Shown: in pieces, positions 26,313 through 35,420 of the stretch
How the letters are laid out: the number at the start of each line of letters is the position of its first letter
Numbering within the stretch: position 1 is the stretch's first letter
Assembly: GCA_947073545.1 (NCBI GenBank)
Contig: CAMTMP010000003.1
Location: forward strand, 106,773-170,772
Reading direction: 5' to 3'
Length of the DNA: 64,000 nucleotides
Source of the DNA: an uncultured bacterium
GTDB lineage: Bacteria > Bacillota > Clostridia > Lachnospirales > Lachnospiraceae
The notes under the pieces: model-generated
What the model was told of the DNA's origin: nothing
Seen by the model: the letters and a program-made list of their open reading frames with translations, nothing else
The model's database searches: none
Made by a program: the position numbers and the translations under genes

Positions 26313-27695
26313 ATGGTAAAATATAAGATAGAAGAACTGGATTTTCTGTTTATATACGAACACAAGGTACGGGAGCTGGAAAATCTGTGCCTGCTAAAAT
26401 ATGAGCTGGACCGCAGAGGGTATAAAGTAAAGATCATTCATATCGAGGACGCGGAAGCGCTGAAAGCGATGCGCCCGATTTATCATACGAAAGTGGTGGT
26501 AACAATGGCGTGTTACCAGAACAGCTCTATTGAATGGCATACGAAAAATTTTGTGAAGTTCGATAAGCTGATCGATATGCAGTGGGAAAATATCGTGTTT
26601 CCCATGGACGAGAAGGATGAAAAAGCGTATAAGAATTATTCCGGCGTCGCCAAGGAGGTTGTGCGTATTTCCTGGGGAGAAATGAACAGGAAGCGTATGC
26701 TGGAAGTGGCGAAGATGGACCCGAAAAAGGTAAAACTGATCGGCCATGTGGGCATGGACTTTCTGCGGGAAGAACTGAGAGGTTACTACCGCTCCAGGGA
26801 AGACGTGCTGGAGAGATACGGGATTCCTGCGGACAAGAAAATCTTCCTTTTCATTTCCCCTTATTTTTCAGATCACCATACGGAAGATTATCTGGTTGAA
26901 ATGTGCAGGCGCTTCGGAGAGGGGTGGCGGTACTATTATCAGGACTGTATGCTTCCCTCAAAGAAGATTATTTTGGACTGGATGAGCCGCATCTGTGCGC
27001 AGCGGCCGGACGTAGTGTTCGTCTACAGGCCGCATCCCGGGGAGGAAAGCGCGCAGGCGGAGGAAATGAAGAAAAAGTATCCTAATTTTAAAGTGATCGG
27101 GGAACTTTCCGTGAAGCAGTGGATACTGATCAGCGATAAGATTTACACGGGCAACAGCTCCACCTTCGTGGAGGCATATTTCGGGAAAAAGATGTGTTAT
27201 CTGCTCTTTCCCGTGGCGGTGCCTGCGGACTACGAGCTGGCATTTTTGAAAAACGCGGACAAAATATCCGAATATGGAGACTTTGAGAAGACGACCCATG
27301 ACGATGACAGGCCGTTTCCGGTCAGCGAACAGTTGATTGACGAGGTGTATACGATTGACTGGGATAAACCCAGTTATGTGAAATTCGCGGATATGGCGGA
27401 GGAAGTGATAAGGAATCCCTACTATAATCTGACGAAAGAACAGTTAAAAGCGTATTATCATAAGATGGGACCGGCGGAGAAGCTGACGAAAGCATTGACG
27501 AAGATTACGCCCCTCTATAATGTATATCTGACCATGTTGGAAAGCGACAGACCCAAATGGAGATGGCTGGAAAAGAAACGTGCCGGGAGAAGGAAACTGG
27601 AACGGATCGCGCATGAGTTTGAGAAGACCAGTGATAAGGAGATCGGGGCGATTATAGGGAAAATCGCGGGCCAGCTGGAAGCGAAGAAATCCTGA
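26313..27695 (+). CDS. GT-B surface-carbohydrate glycosyltransferase (KpsS/LipB-like)
   Basis: 460 residues. The first domain begins VKYKIEELDFLFIYEHKVRELENLCLLKYELDRRGYKV. In the second domain, FVYRPHPGEES and IYTGNSSTFVEAYFGKKMCYL are the HPxE and S(S/T)xxxE motifs of Kdo/CMP-sugar-using and capsule transferases (surface carbohydrate biosynthesis proteins). The C-terminus is highly charged. The next gene encodes a CMP-sugar synthetase, so this enzyme is a good candidate to transfer that CMP-activated sugar (inference). ATG 26313 has GGGAG at normal spacing; an earlier ATG at 26289 lies upstream of the GGAGG. Confidence 0.7.
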   Translation: MVKYKIEELDFLFIYEHKVRELENLCLLKYELDRRGYKVKIIHIEDAEALKAMRPIYHTKVVVTMACYQNSSIEWHTKNFVKFDKLIDMQWENIVFPMDEKDEKAYKNYSGVAKEVVRISWGEMNRKRMLEVAKMDPKKVKLIGHVGMDFLREELRGYYRSREDVLERYGIPADKKIFLFISPYFSDHHTEDYLVEMCRRFGEGWRYYYQDCMLPSKKIILDWMSRICAQRPDVVFVYRPHPGEESAQAEEMKKKYPNFKVIGELSVKQWILISDKIYTGNSSTFVEAYFGKKMCYLLFPVAVPADYELAFLKNADKISEYGDFEKTTHDDDRPFPVSEQLIDEVYTIDWDKPSYVKFADMAEEVIRNPYYNLTKEQLKAYYHKMGPAEKLTKALTKITPLYNVYLTMLESDRPKWRWLEKKRAGRRKLERIAHEFEKTSDKEIGAIIGKIAGQLEAKKS

Positions 27696-27739
27696 GAGGG
27701 AAACAGGTAGTGAGAAAAACGGAAACGGAGGAAAAGGAC

Positions 27740-28420
27740 ATGTGTGACAAAATTACAGCAGTAGTACCGGTGAAAGGAAACAGCACAAGGCTGCCCAACA
27801 AAAATATTTTACCGTTTGGAGATTCCAACTTATTGCAGCACAAAATCGAACAGTTGAAACTGGTGAAGGGGCTTCACGAAATCATCGTATCTTCCGATTC
27901 CGATGAAATGCTTGCCATCGGGGAAAAATGCGGGGTCAAGGCCATTAAGCGGCCGGAGCAGTATGCGAATGAATCCGTGCCCTTCGGTATGTTTTTGGAG
28001 TATCTGTGCGACACGATCGAGGGGGATCATCTTCTCTATGCATGCGCGACATCGCCCTGTGTGGAGCCGTATCTGTATGAGAAGGCGATCAAAGTATATT
28101 TCGAGAAGCTGAAAGAGGGATATGATTCCCTGATTACGGTTTCCCCTTATCAGACCTATTTGCTGGATGACAACGGGCCGCTCAACTTTAAGATGGGATT
28201 AGAGCATAAAAATTCCGAGCAGCTTCCCATGATGTATCACTTTACGAACGGCATTGACCTTGCGCCCACCGAGAAGGTGCGGGAGTGGCATTACAACTAT
28301 GGCCCTAAATATTATCAGCTCGTCATCAACAAGCGCGAGGCGGCGGATATCGACGACCTGTATGATTACGAGATGGCGAAGGCCCTGTATGCCATGAAAG
28401 ATCCGAATCCGACGGTGTAG
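27740..28420 (+). CDS. CMP-sugar synthetase (acylneuraminate cytidylyltransferase family)
   Basis: 226 residues. ITAVVPVKGNSTRLPNKNILPFG is the CTP-binding P-loop-like motif of NeuA/KdsB/PseF enzymes; VSSDSDEM and ATSPCVEP further support the family. These enzymes activate 2-keto-3-deoxy acids (Kdo, neuraminic, pseudaminic acids) as CMP-sugars. It is followed by an HMGL-type aldolase and a KdsC-like phosphatase, the set expected for a ulosonic acid except that no NeuB/KdsA synthase is present. ATG 27740 follows GGAGGAAAAGGAC; a GTG at 27710 opens the frame earlier without family sequence. Confidence 0.85.
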   Translation: MCDKITAVVPVKGNSTRLPNKNILPFGDSNLLQHKIEQLKLVKGLHEIIVSSDSDEMLAIGEKCGVKAIKRPEQYANESVPFGMFLEYLCDTIEGDHLLYACATSPCVEPYLYEKAIKVYFEKLKEGYDSLITVSPYQTYLLDDNGPLNFKMGLEHKNSEQLPMMYHFTNGIDLAPTEKVREWHYNYGPKYYQLVINKREAADIDDLYDYEMAKALYAMKDPNPTV

Positions 28421-28483
28421 GAGACGGGGATATAGATATGGGGGATGGAATTAGCAGAGGCCAAAAGGCAGGAAACGGAGCAT

Positions 28484-30085
28484 ATGTCAGATATTAAATT
28501 ACTGGACTGTACCCTCCGCGACGGCGGGTACATCAACGACTGGAAATTCGGAGAATATACGATAAAGGATGTGATGGCGAAGCTCATCGAGTCCGGGGTG
28601 GATTATATTGAGGTGGGATTTTTGCGCGACTGTGTCTATGAGCCGGACAAAGCCCTCTACAATAACTGCGCTGAAATCGCGCGTATTCTGCCGGAAAACC
28701 GGGGCAATACCAAATTCACGGCCATGTCGCTTCACAACAAATACAGCATCGATAAGCTGGAGCCTTATGACGGGAAGACGATCGACGCGCTTCGCGTGAC
28801 CTTTCACGACTACGACATCGATGAGGGGCTGGCATATATCCGCAAGGTAAAAGAAAAGGGATATAAGGTGTTTGCGAACCCCATCAACATCATGGGCTAT
28901 TCGGATCAAATGATATTGGGTCTGCTTCAAAAGATCAATGAAATACAGCCATACGCTTTTTCTATAGTGGATACCTTCGGCTCTATGATGAAGGATGATT
29001 TGCAGCGGATATATTCGCTGATTGAGCATAATCTGCGAAAAGATATCGTGATCGGCCTGCATCTCCATGAAAATCTTGCCTTGTCCTATTCTCTTGCGCA
29101 GGATTTTATCGGCATGAAGGCCAGCGGCAGGGACTGTGTGATCGACGCGTCCATGCTCGGCATGGGGCGCTCTCCGGGAAACCTCTGCATGGAACTGATC
29201 ATGGATTACATGAACAAGCGCGAGTCCGGCCACTACGATGTCAATCCTGTGCTGGACGGTATCGACGACCATATTGCGTGTCTGAAACAGATAGAGCCAT
29301 GGGGCTATAACACTGCGTATTCCATTTCTGCGAAATATAATCTGCACCGCAATTACGCGGAATTTCTGTTGGACAAGGGAAGGCTGCGGGCGAAGCAGAT
29401 CAACCAGATTCTAGGCAGTATCGAGGATCATAAGAAGACGGCTTATGACGAGACGTATATAGAGGGGCTGTATCAGGATTTTCAAAACAGAGCGGTTGAC
29501 GATGCGCAGACGCTTAAGGATCTGGCCGGAAAACTGGCGGGAAAGAAATGCCTGATTCTGGCGCCGGGTTCCAGCATCGTTGCGGAAAGGGAGCGGGTAG
29601 TTTCCTATATAGAGGCCCAGAAGCCGGTGGTGATCTCGGCGAACTTTGTTCCGGAGACTTATCAGGCTGACTACGTTTTCTGCTGCAATGCCATGCGCTT
29701 TGAGATGATGCTTGGTCAAAAGAAAATGCCGGAGCTTGTGATCACGTCAAACCTGCTCGAGATGTGCGCGGACGAAGGGGCGGGAGACACAAAGCCCATG
29801 ATTGTCAACTATACGGATCTGCGCTTTGATGAAATGGGATCGTCTGACAACAGCGTGATTATGCTGCTGCGGCTGCTTAAGAGACTGGAAGTGTCCGATG
29901 TGGCGCTGGCAGGGTTTGACGGTTACAGGAAGGATATGAAAGCGAACTATGTGGCGGATTATATGGCCAGTCAGCACACCAAAGGGGAAGAGGAAAATAA
30001 GAAAATCAGAGAGCGGATGGCACAGATGGAGAAACAGATAAATGTGCGGTATCTGACAAAGTCGCTGTATCAGAGTGAAGCGTAA
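28484..30085 (+). CDS. HMGL-type (DRE-TIM) aldolase fused to an unrecognised Rossmann-like domain, copy 1
   Basis: 533 residues. Residues 1-~300 are a DRE-TIM metallolyase/4-hydroxy-2-oxovalerate aldolase-like barrel: DCTLRDGGYINDWKFG supplies the catalytic Arg and a metal Asp, GLHLHEN the HxH metal ligands, and GMGRSPGN the C-terminal loop. The remainder (~345-533; LILAPGSSIVAERERVVSYI, VVISANFVP, YVFCCNAMRFEM, VALAGFDGY) looks like a nucleotide- or substrate-binding alpha/beta domain of the DUF115-like sort and is not a known aldolase tail. Lying between the CMP-sugar synthetase and the KdsC-like phosphatase, it may replace NeuB/KdsA in forming a 2-keto acid sugar. The start at 28484 has CGGAG upstream. 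Paralogue at 42896-44506. Confidence 0.75.
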   Translation: MSDIKLLDCTLRDGGYINDWKFGEYTIKDVMAKLIESGVDYIEVGFLRDCVYEPDKALYNNCAEIARILPENRGNTKFTAMSLHNKYSIDKLEPYDGKTIDALRVTFHDYDIDEGLAYIRKVKEKGYKVFANPINIMGYSDQMILGLLQKINEIQPYAFSIVDTFGSMMKDDLQRIYSLIEHNLRKDIVIGLHLHENLALSYSLAQDFIGMKASGRDCVIDASMLGMGRSPGNLCMELIMDYMNKRESGHYDVNPVLDGIDDHIACLKQIEPWGYNTAYSISAKYNLHRNYAEFLLDKGRLRAKQINQILGSIEDHKKTAYDETYIEGLYQDFQNRAVDDAQTLKDLAGKLAGKKCLILAPGSSIVAERERVVSYIEAQKPVVISANFVPETYQADYVFCCNAMRFEMMLGQKKMPELVITSNLLEMCADEGAGDTKPMIVNYTDLRFDEMGSSDNSVIMLLRLLKRLEVSDVALAGFDGYRKDMKANYVADYMASQHTKGEEENKKIRERMAQMEKQINVRYLTKSLYQSEA

Positions 30086-30125
30086 GGATGAAGGCAGCGC
30101 GTGCGGCCGGGAAGGATTCGGGAAT

Positions 30126-30647
30126 ATGGGAGATTGGCAGAAGATTAAATATCTGGTGATAGATGTGGACGGTACGATGACGGATGCCGGTATTTATTAC
30201 GATGAGCATGGCAACGAGCTGAAAAAGTTCTGCACAAAGGATGCGGCAGGATTTTTTGCCGCAAGGAGGGCGGGGATACAGATTATGGTTTTGACCGGCA
30301 GAGAGTGCACAGCCACAACCCGCAGAATGACAGAGATGAAAGTGGATTTTCTTGTACAGAACTGTAAGGATAAGATTGCGTACCTGACACAATTTATGGA
30401 GGAACATGGGATCAGAAGGGAAGAGATCGGGTATCTCGGGGATGACCTGAACGATCTGCCACCCATGCAGTTGTGCGGTTTTGTGGGATGCCCTGAGGAT
30501 GCGTGCAAGGAAGTCAGGGAGCGGGCCGATTATGTATCGCATATAAAGGGTGGATATGGCGCCGTGAGAGACATTGTCGAATATCTGTTACGAAAAAGGG
30601 GCGAGTGGGAAAGTATAGCGGCAGATATCTATGGTATTGGTATATAG
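30126..30647 (+). CDS. HAD phosphatase, KdsC-like
   Basis: 173 residues. YLVIDVDGTMTDAGIYYDEHG is the DxDGxxTDG signature of KDO-8-phosphate phosphatase-type HADs, VLTGRE is motif II, GYLGDDLNDLPPM motif IV. This C0-type HAD family dephosphorylates Kdo-8-P, KDN-9-P or similar acid sugars. It follows the aldolase by 40 bases. The start is taken at ATG 30126, directly before the conserved fold; the open frame from 30075 overlaps the aldolase. Consistent with a phosphorylated acid-sugar intermediate in this block (inference). Confidence 0.85.
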   Translation: MGDWQKIKYLVIDVDGTMTDAGIYYDEHGNELKKFCTKDAAGFFAARRAGIQIMVLTGRECTATTRRMTEMKVDFLVQNCKDKIAYLTQFMEEHGIRREEIGYLGDDLNDLPPMQLCGFVGCPEDACKEVRERADYVSHIKGGYGAVRDIVEYLLRKRGEWESIAADIYGIGI

Positions 30648-30703
30648 AGCTTTTCGGCAGATACTGAAGCAGCAGGCTTAATGGCGGAAAGGGAAAGCGA
30701 CTA

Positions 30704-31762
30704 ATGGGTATCATGGATTTATTAAAAAAATCGGAAAAGCTGGTCTTCTGGAATCGATGCAGGCTGCACAGCGGCAAGGCCGATTTCAGAAATATGGTGT
30801 TAAACGGATACCACAGCCCGGATTTTCTGGAGCTGCATCATTACGGGGATGCGTATCAGGGGCGTATCGTTTACAATGCCACAGAGACAGGAAACGGCAT
30901 TGGGTTTTTCGCGGAACTTGGCATGACATTGATTAAGCTGCATTACGCGGATGACAGAGGACTGGTGCCTTACATCCATTGGGGAGAGAGCTATGTCTAT
31001 TATGAGCCGGAAGGCATCCGTGGAGAGAAGAATGCTTTTCTGCACTATTTTAAGTCGGCATCGGAGGTGGAGTCCATTGACTGTGCCGCTTATGTACTGG
31101 ATCAGGAGAGCTGGCACTGCAGTCAGGTGAAGGCGCTTTACGGGGCGGTAAGCTATGATGTGTCCCAAGCGTACATTGACGCTATGGCGAGGATGCTTCG
31201 GAAGTACATCCGATACAATGATGAGACGGAAAAATATTTGAAGGATGCGTATGAAAAGCTGTTGGGAGATAAAAAGACAATAGCGGTACATTACAGAGGA
31301 ACCGATTTTAATAAAGGCTATAACAACCATCCCGTGCCGGTTCAGGTGGAGCAGGAAATGGAAAAAGTCAGGGAACTGCTTGATACGAAAGGGTATCAAC
31401 AGGTATTTCTGGCAACGGATGAAAACGCCGTAGTGGAGAAATTCAGACAGGAGTTTGGCGGATTGGTGAAGGTGTATGAAGATACTTACCGGGACGACGG
31501 CAGCGGCGAGTCTGTCGCGTTTAGCAAATCTGACCGTGAACATCATCATTATAAACTGGGTCTAGAGGTTCTGCGGGATCAGTATACGCTGACACACTGC
31601 GCGGGAATCGTCTGTGGGTATTCCAATATTACCTTTCTTGCGAGAGTGATGCGCAGGGCGTGGTTTGACGGGGGATGGGAAGATTACTGTCTGATTGACA
31701 ACGGGCTGTATCACAACGGTAACAGCTTCAGCGAAAGTGAGAATGCCAGAAGACAGCGTTAA
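30704..31762 (+). CDS. Fucosyltransferase-like glycosyltransferase
   Basis: 352 residues, GT-B style. AVHYRGTDFNKGYNNHPVP (~197-215) corresponds to the HxRGTD donor motif of alpha-1,2/alpha-1,6-fucosyltransferases (GT11/GT23) and NodZ; FLATDEN and CAGIVCGYSNITFLARVM follow in the expected order. No GDP-fucose synthesis genes are visible in this window, so the donor is uncertain. It is the intact homologue of the frameshifted gene at 9629-10616. GGAAAGGGAAAGCG precedes the ATG. Confidence 0.75.
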   Translation: MGIMDLLKKSEKLVFWNRCRLHSGKADFRNMVLNGYHSPDFLELHHYGDAYQGRIVYNATETGNGIGFFAELGMTLIKLHYADDRGLVPYIHWGESYVYYEPEGIRGEKNAFLHYFKSASEVESIDCAAYVLDQESWHCSQVKALYGAVSYDVSQAYIDAMARMLRKYIRYNDETEKYLKDAYEKLLGDKKTIAVHYRGTDFNKGYNNHPVPVQVEQEMEKVRELLDTKGYQQVFLATDENAVVEKFRQEFGGLVKVYEDTYRDDGSGESVAFSKSDREHHHYKLGLEVLRDQYTLTHCAGIVCGYSNITFLARVMRRAWFDGGWEDYCLIDNGLYHNGNSFSESENARRQR

Positions 31763-31812
31763 GGCGTGGCGCGCTTTGGGATAGAAAAGACAGGAAGAAT
31801 GAAAGGGCATAT

Positions 31813-32985
31813 ATGAAGATCATGTTTTTGGCAATTTCATATTGGCCGTCGCAGGACGGTGTGTCGCAGGTGACACAATACTTGGCAGAGGGATTGGCCG
31901 AAAAACATGAAGTCCGTGTGGTGGCAAGTCTGTCCAGCTTCAACAGGGGAGAAACGCATAAAAATGTGCGCATAGACCGTGTGAGAGCTAGAAGAAACCG
32001 CTATTTCTGTTATCTTCAGGGAGAGAAGACTCTGGCAAAAAAATATATTCTGGAATATCAGCCGGATGTTTTGGTCGTTGTGAGTGTCCAAAGCTGGGGA
32101 TACGATTGGTTTAAGAAAGAGCTGGACAGGCTGCCGGGGAAAAAGGTTTTATTGACGCATGGAGCCTCCTGTCTGAAGGAATATAATGTTTGGAATCAGG
32201 TGAAAAAAATCCGCCCAAGAAGGCAGATCTTGGCAGATCTGGTCAGAGTGGGCAACGAAAGGTACTGGAAGAAATATAAAGAGAAGCTTCCTGCGGATAT
32301 GGCACGGTTTGATCTGGTGGCATATCTGTTCCGGGGAGAGAAACTGTACAATTACATGCAGCAGGCTGGTCTAAAAAACGGTATGATTTTGGAAAATGCA
32401 GTGGAAAATGCCTTTTTTGAGAGAAAAGCCTTTGAAATTGACGACAACAAAGAAGTGGTGTTTATCAACGTTTCTAATTATGAGAAACGAAAAGATCAGT
32501 CGAAACTTTTGCACGCGTATGCGGCGGCGGATCTTCCGCACAGCAGATTGGTGCTGATCGGTTCGGAAGAAAACGAATACTATCATGGTTTGCTTGGGAT
32601 GAAGCAGAAGATTGAAAGCAAGGCGGATTTTCAGGGCAAAATTGATATATGGGTGAGCATACCCAGAAGCAGAGTGCTGGAAATATACGGACAGGCGGAC
32701 GTATACGTATCTGCCAGCAGTTGGGAAGCGATGTCGATTTCTATTTGTGAAGCCGCCGCAGGCGGACTTTTGATTTTGTCTACAGACGTAGGACATGCCG
32801 CCCAGATTCCCGGCGTACAGTTGTTTCAAACACAGGAGGAGCTGACCCGGCTGATGAAGCAGGCGTGTGCGGATGCAGATATGCGCAGAGAGAACGGTAT
32901 GCGGGCGAACGCTTATGCAGAAGAAAATTACCGCATACAGAAGAAAGTAGATTTTTTGGAGGAGAAGATGCAGGCATTGCTTTAA
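31813..32985 (+). CDS. GT4 family glycosyltransferase
   Basis: 390 residues. MKIMFLAISYWPSQDGVSQVTQYLAEGL gives the N-terminal strand-loop-helix of GT4 enzymes. The donor domain reads FINVSNYEKRKDQSKLLHAYA, VLIGSEENEYYHG, then VSASSWEAMSISICEAAAGGLLILSTD with the paired Glu. GAAAGGGC precedes the ATG. It is a soluble cytoplasmic enzyme; its donor and acceptor are unknown. Confidence 0.85.
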   Translation: MKIMFLAISYWPSQDGVSQVTQYLAEGLAEKHEVRVVASLSSFNRGETHKNVRIDRVRARRNRYFCYLQGEKTLAKKYILEYQPDVLVVVSVQSWGYDWFKKELDRLPGKKVLLTHGASCLKEYNVWNQVKKIRPRRQILADLVRVGNERYWKKYKEKLPADMARFDLVAYLFRGEKLYNYMQQAGLKNGMILENAVENAFFERKAFEIDDNKEVVFINVSNYEKRKDQSKLLHAYAAADLPHSRLVLIGSEENEYYHGLLGMKQKIESKADFQGKIDIWVSIPRSRVLEIYGQADVYVSASSWEAMSISICEAAAGGLLILSTDVGHAAQIPGVQLFQTQEELTRLMKQACADADMRRENGMRANAYAEENYRIQKKVDFLEEKMQALL

Positions 32986-33056
32986 GGGCTGTTTAGATAG
33001 TTTGGCAGGGCTGTGTCGGTATTTCGGAAAGGGAATAACGGATACGGGTAAATAAA

Positions 33057-34142
33057 ATGCGGGCAAGGATGAACGTATATCTGACGACGGGCAGAAAAAA
33101 TTATAAGTATGCGTACGTCGCAATCAAATCGCTGTTTGAGGAGAACCAAAATTCTGAAATATATTTGTATATCGTGTCGGAGGATCTGGAGGATTCGGAC
33201 TTAACATATGAAAAGGAACTGGCGTGGAAATATGGCCATCACATTATTATTTTGAGATTTGATGAGGAAGCAGCGGGCAGACATATCCGGTTCGGGCCAA
33301 ACGACCACTGGGCGGTGGGAGCTATGTCCAGCTATTGGATGTTTCATGAATTGCTTCCGGAAGATGTGGACAGGATTATCGCGATTGAATCAGACACCGT
33401 CGTTGTGGGTGATTTGTCGGAAATTTATCATACTGAGTTTGAAGGAAATTATGCCATATGTCCGGGGCCGGAGCACAAGCCTGAAAATCACCGGAAATTT
33501 ATGGAAAAGATCGGCGGAGACTGCCTGACGTTCGTGCTGTCAATGTATGATGTGCAGAAGATTAAAAGCGATTTCTCTCTGGAAGATATTCTGGAGACGG
33601 ATGCCAAAATCAGAAAAACGGCCGGCAACTCTATGATGGAACTGACTTTTGGATTGCTGTTCAAAGGCCGGATCAAGTATATTCCTGCGCGAATTGCCTG
33701 CATAGACGAGAATGAGAGATATATGGAAGAATTGGGTTATGATTATGTGGCAGCGTGTGAGAAAACGGCGAAGATCATACATTTTTCTTCCTATGGGGAT
33801 TACAGCAAACCGTGGAATCCCGTGTTCCTGGTTCCGGGGTACAGCGTGTGGTGGCGATATGCCGCAGACAGCCCATACTTTAAGGAATATATAGAACGCC
33901 AATGGCAGTTCTATAACAATACGAGAATGAAGCAGCGGGAGATTGCGAAAAATATTTCGTATAAAAATATACTGTTGTGCGCTATGGCGGTTATGACGCT
34001 GATACTTATGGCGTTTTGTGTGATTGTGCGGTCGGATTGGACAGGGTGCTTTGCAGTGGCAGCGGCGGCAGGGGTTTCACTGGGATTGTCCGTGCTATTC
34101 CGGAAAATCACCATAGAGCTTGGAAAGGCAAAAAGTAAATGA
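33057..34142 (+). CDS. GT8-like glycosyltransferase with C-terminal membrane hairpin
   Basis: 361 residues. The GT-A domain (~5-260) resembles GT8/LgtC enzymes (VYLTTGRKNYKYAYVAIKSLFEEN), but the metal site reads IAIESDTVVVGDL, with Glu in the first position of the usual DxD. WVGA-like HWAVGAMSSYWMFHELLP precedes it. Two hydrophobic segments near the C-terminus (~302-322 and ~328-345) could anchor the enzyme in the membrane, which is unusual for the family. The stop overlaps the next start (ATGA). An internal ATG at 33069 is an alternative start. Confidence 0.75.
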   Translation: MRARMNVYLTTGRKNYKYAYVAIKSLFEENQNSEIYLYIVSEDLEDSDLTYEKELAWKYGHHIIILRFDEEAAGRHIRFGPNDHWAVGAMSSYWMFHELLPEDVDRIIAIESDTVVVGDLSEIYHTEFEGNYAICPGPEHKPENHRKFMEKIGGDCLTFVLSMYDVQKIKSDFSLEDILETDAKIRKTAGNSMMELTFGLLFKGRIKYIPARIACIDENERYMEELGYDYVAACEKTAKIIHFSSYGDYSKPWNPVFLVPGYSVWWRYAADSPYFKEYIERQWQFYNNTRMKQREIAKNISYKNILLCAMAVMTLILMAFCVIVRSDWTGCFAVAAAAGVSLGLSVLFRKITIELGKAKSK

Positions 34143-35401
34143 CAAAGCTGATTTTGGCGACAGAGAGTTTTCCTTACGGGAGAGGGGAGAAAACTTTTAT
34201 CCTGCCGGAGATCGAGAGACTGAGACAGTATTATGATATCACGATTATTTCCCATGCAAGCCGTGAACAGGTGGAAGAGGGCATGTGTGAGGAACTGCCA
34301 GAGGGTATTCGGGTGGTGTGCCCTGGGAGACCGCGTCTGACTGGTTTCGACAAAGTGAAAGCCCTTATTTCTATCTTTTTGGATCGGGACGGAAGAATGG
34401 AACTGAAGGAGATTCTGGAGGGCAGACGGAATCAGGGGGAAAGATTTTATCAGTCTCTGGCGTTCTACGCGCAGTCCCTAGCTGACCGGAAGAAGTTGCG
34501 CCAAAGCGATATTCTGACCGTGAATGAGCCGATGATTTATTATTCTTTCTGGTATTCGTATTTCTGCTACAGCATGGCGCGGGAAAAACGCAGGTATCCG
34601 GATGTTCATATCGTAACTAGGACACATGGAGTTGATTTATATCACGAGAGAATATCGGGTGGGAGGCAGCCTTTTAAGCATCAGATGGAGAAGAGCTTGG
34701 ATGCCATCCTGTTTGCCTGTGGTCATGCAAAACAATATTATTGCACAAATATTCGAAAAAGCATGGATGACGGCAGACTGTATGTCTGCAGGCTGGGAAC
34801 AGAAAAGATGGATGTGCCGGGAGAATATCGGAGAACGGATGCATGGCAGATGGTGAGTTGTTCCAATGTGATCCCTCTAAAGAGGGTGCCGCTGATCATT
34901 GATGCACTTGCAATGATTGAAAAGGAGAAGATCCACTGGACACATATCGGCGATGGGGAGCAGATGCAGTATGTAGAGCAGTATGCCAAAGAGAAGCTGA
35001 CCGGGAAAGACAATATCAAATATAATTTTACGGGATATATGGAAAACAGCAAGGTGATTCAGCATTATAAGGAACATTGGGTGGACTGTTTCATCACGAC
35101 CTCTTCCGCGGAGGGGGGCTGTCCGGTTTCTGCGCAGGAAGCCATGAAGTTCGGCATCCCCATGATAGGGACAGCGGTTGGCGGCATAACGGAAATGATC
35201 CAGGGAAACGGGATACTGCTTCCCCCCGATCCGACAGATGAGGAGATTGCGGCGGCGATCGGAAAGATGATATCATATGACAGGGAGACAATCGGCGCCA
35301 TGAGAGATGCAGCGATTCGGTTGTGGGAGAGAGAGTTTGATGCAGAAAGCAATACGCGAAGCGTGTTGAAGATATTGAAAAACGCTGAGTATGCAGATTG
35401 A
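34139..35401 (+). CDS. GT4 family glycosyltransferase
   Basis: 420 residues. MTKLILATESFPYGRGEKTFI and the donor site (VSCSNVIPLKRVPLIIDAL, HIGDGEQMQYV, TTSSAEGGCPVSAQEAMKFGIPMIGTAVGG) are typical of GT4 enzymes such as WcaL/EpsD. The start codon overlaps the previous stop by four bases, so translation is likely coupled. Located directly before the second ABC flippase. Confidence 0.85.
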   Translation: MTKLILATESFPYGRGEKTFILPEIERLRQYYDITIISHASREQVEEGMCEELPEGIRVVCPGRPRLTGFDKVKALISIFLDRDGRMELKEILEGRRNQGERFYQSLAFYAQSLADRKKLRQSDILTVNEPMIYYSFWYSYFCYSMAREKRRYPDVHIVTRTHGVDLYHERISGGRQPFKHQMEKSLDAILFACGHAKQYYCTNIRKSMDDGRLYVCRLGTEKMDVPGEYRRTDAWQMVSCSNVIPLKRVPLIIDALAMIEKEKIHWTHIGDGEQMQYVEQYAKEKLTGKDNIKYNFTGYMENSKVIQHYKEHWVDCFITTSSAEGGCPVSAQEAMKFGIPMIGTAVGGITEMIQGNGILLPPDPTDEEIAAAIGKMISYDRETIGAMRDAAIRLWEREFDAESNTRSVLKILKNAEYAD

Positions 35402-35420
35402 GGAAGAATGAGGAGATACG

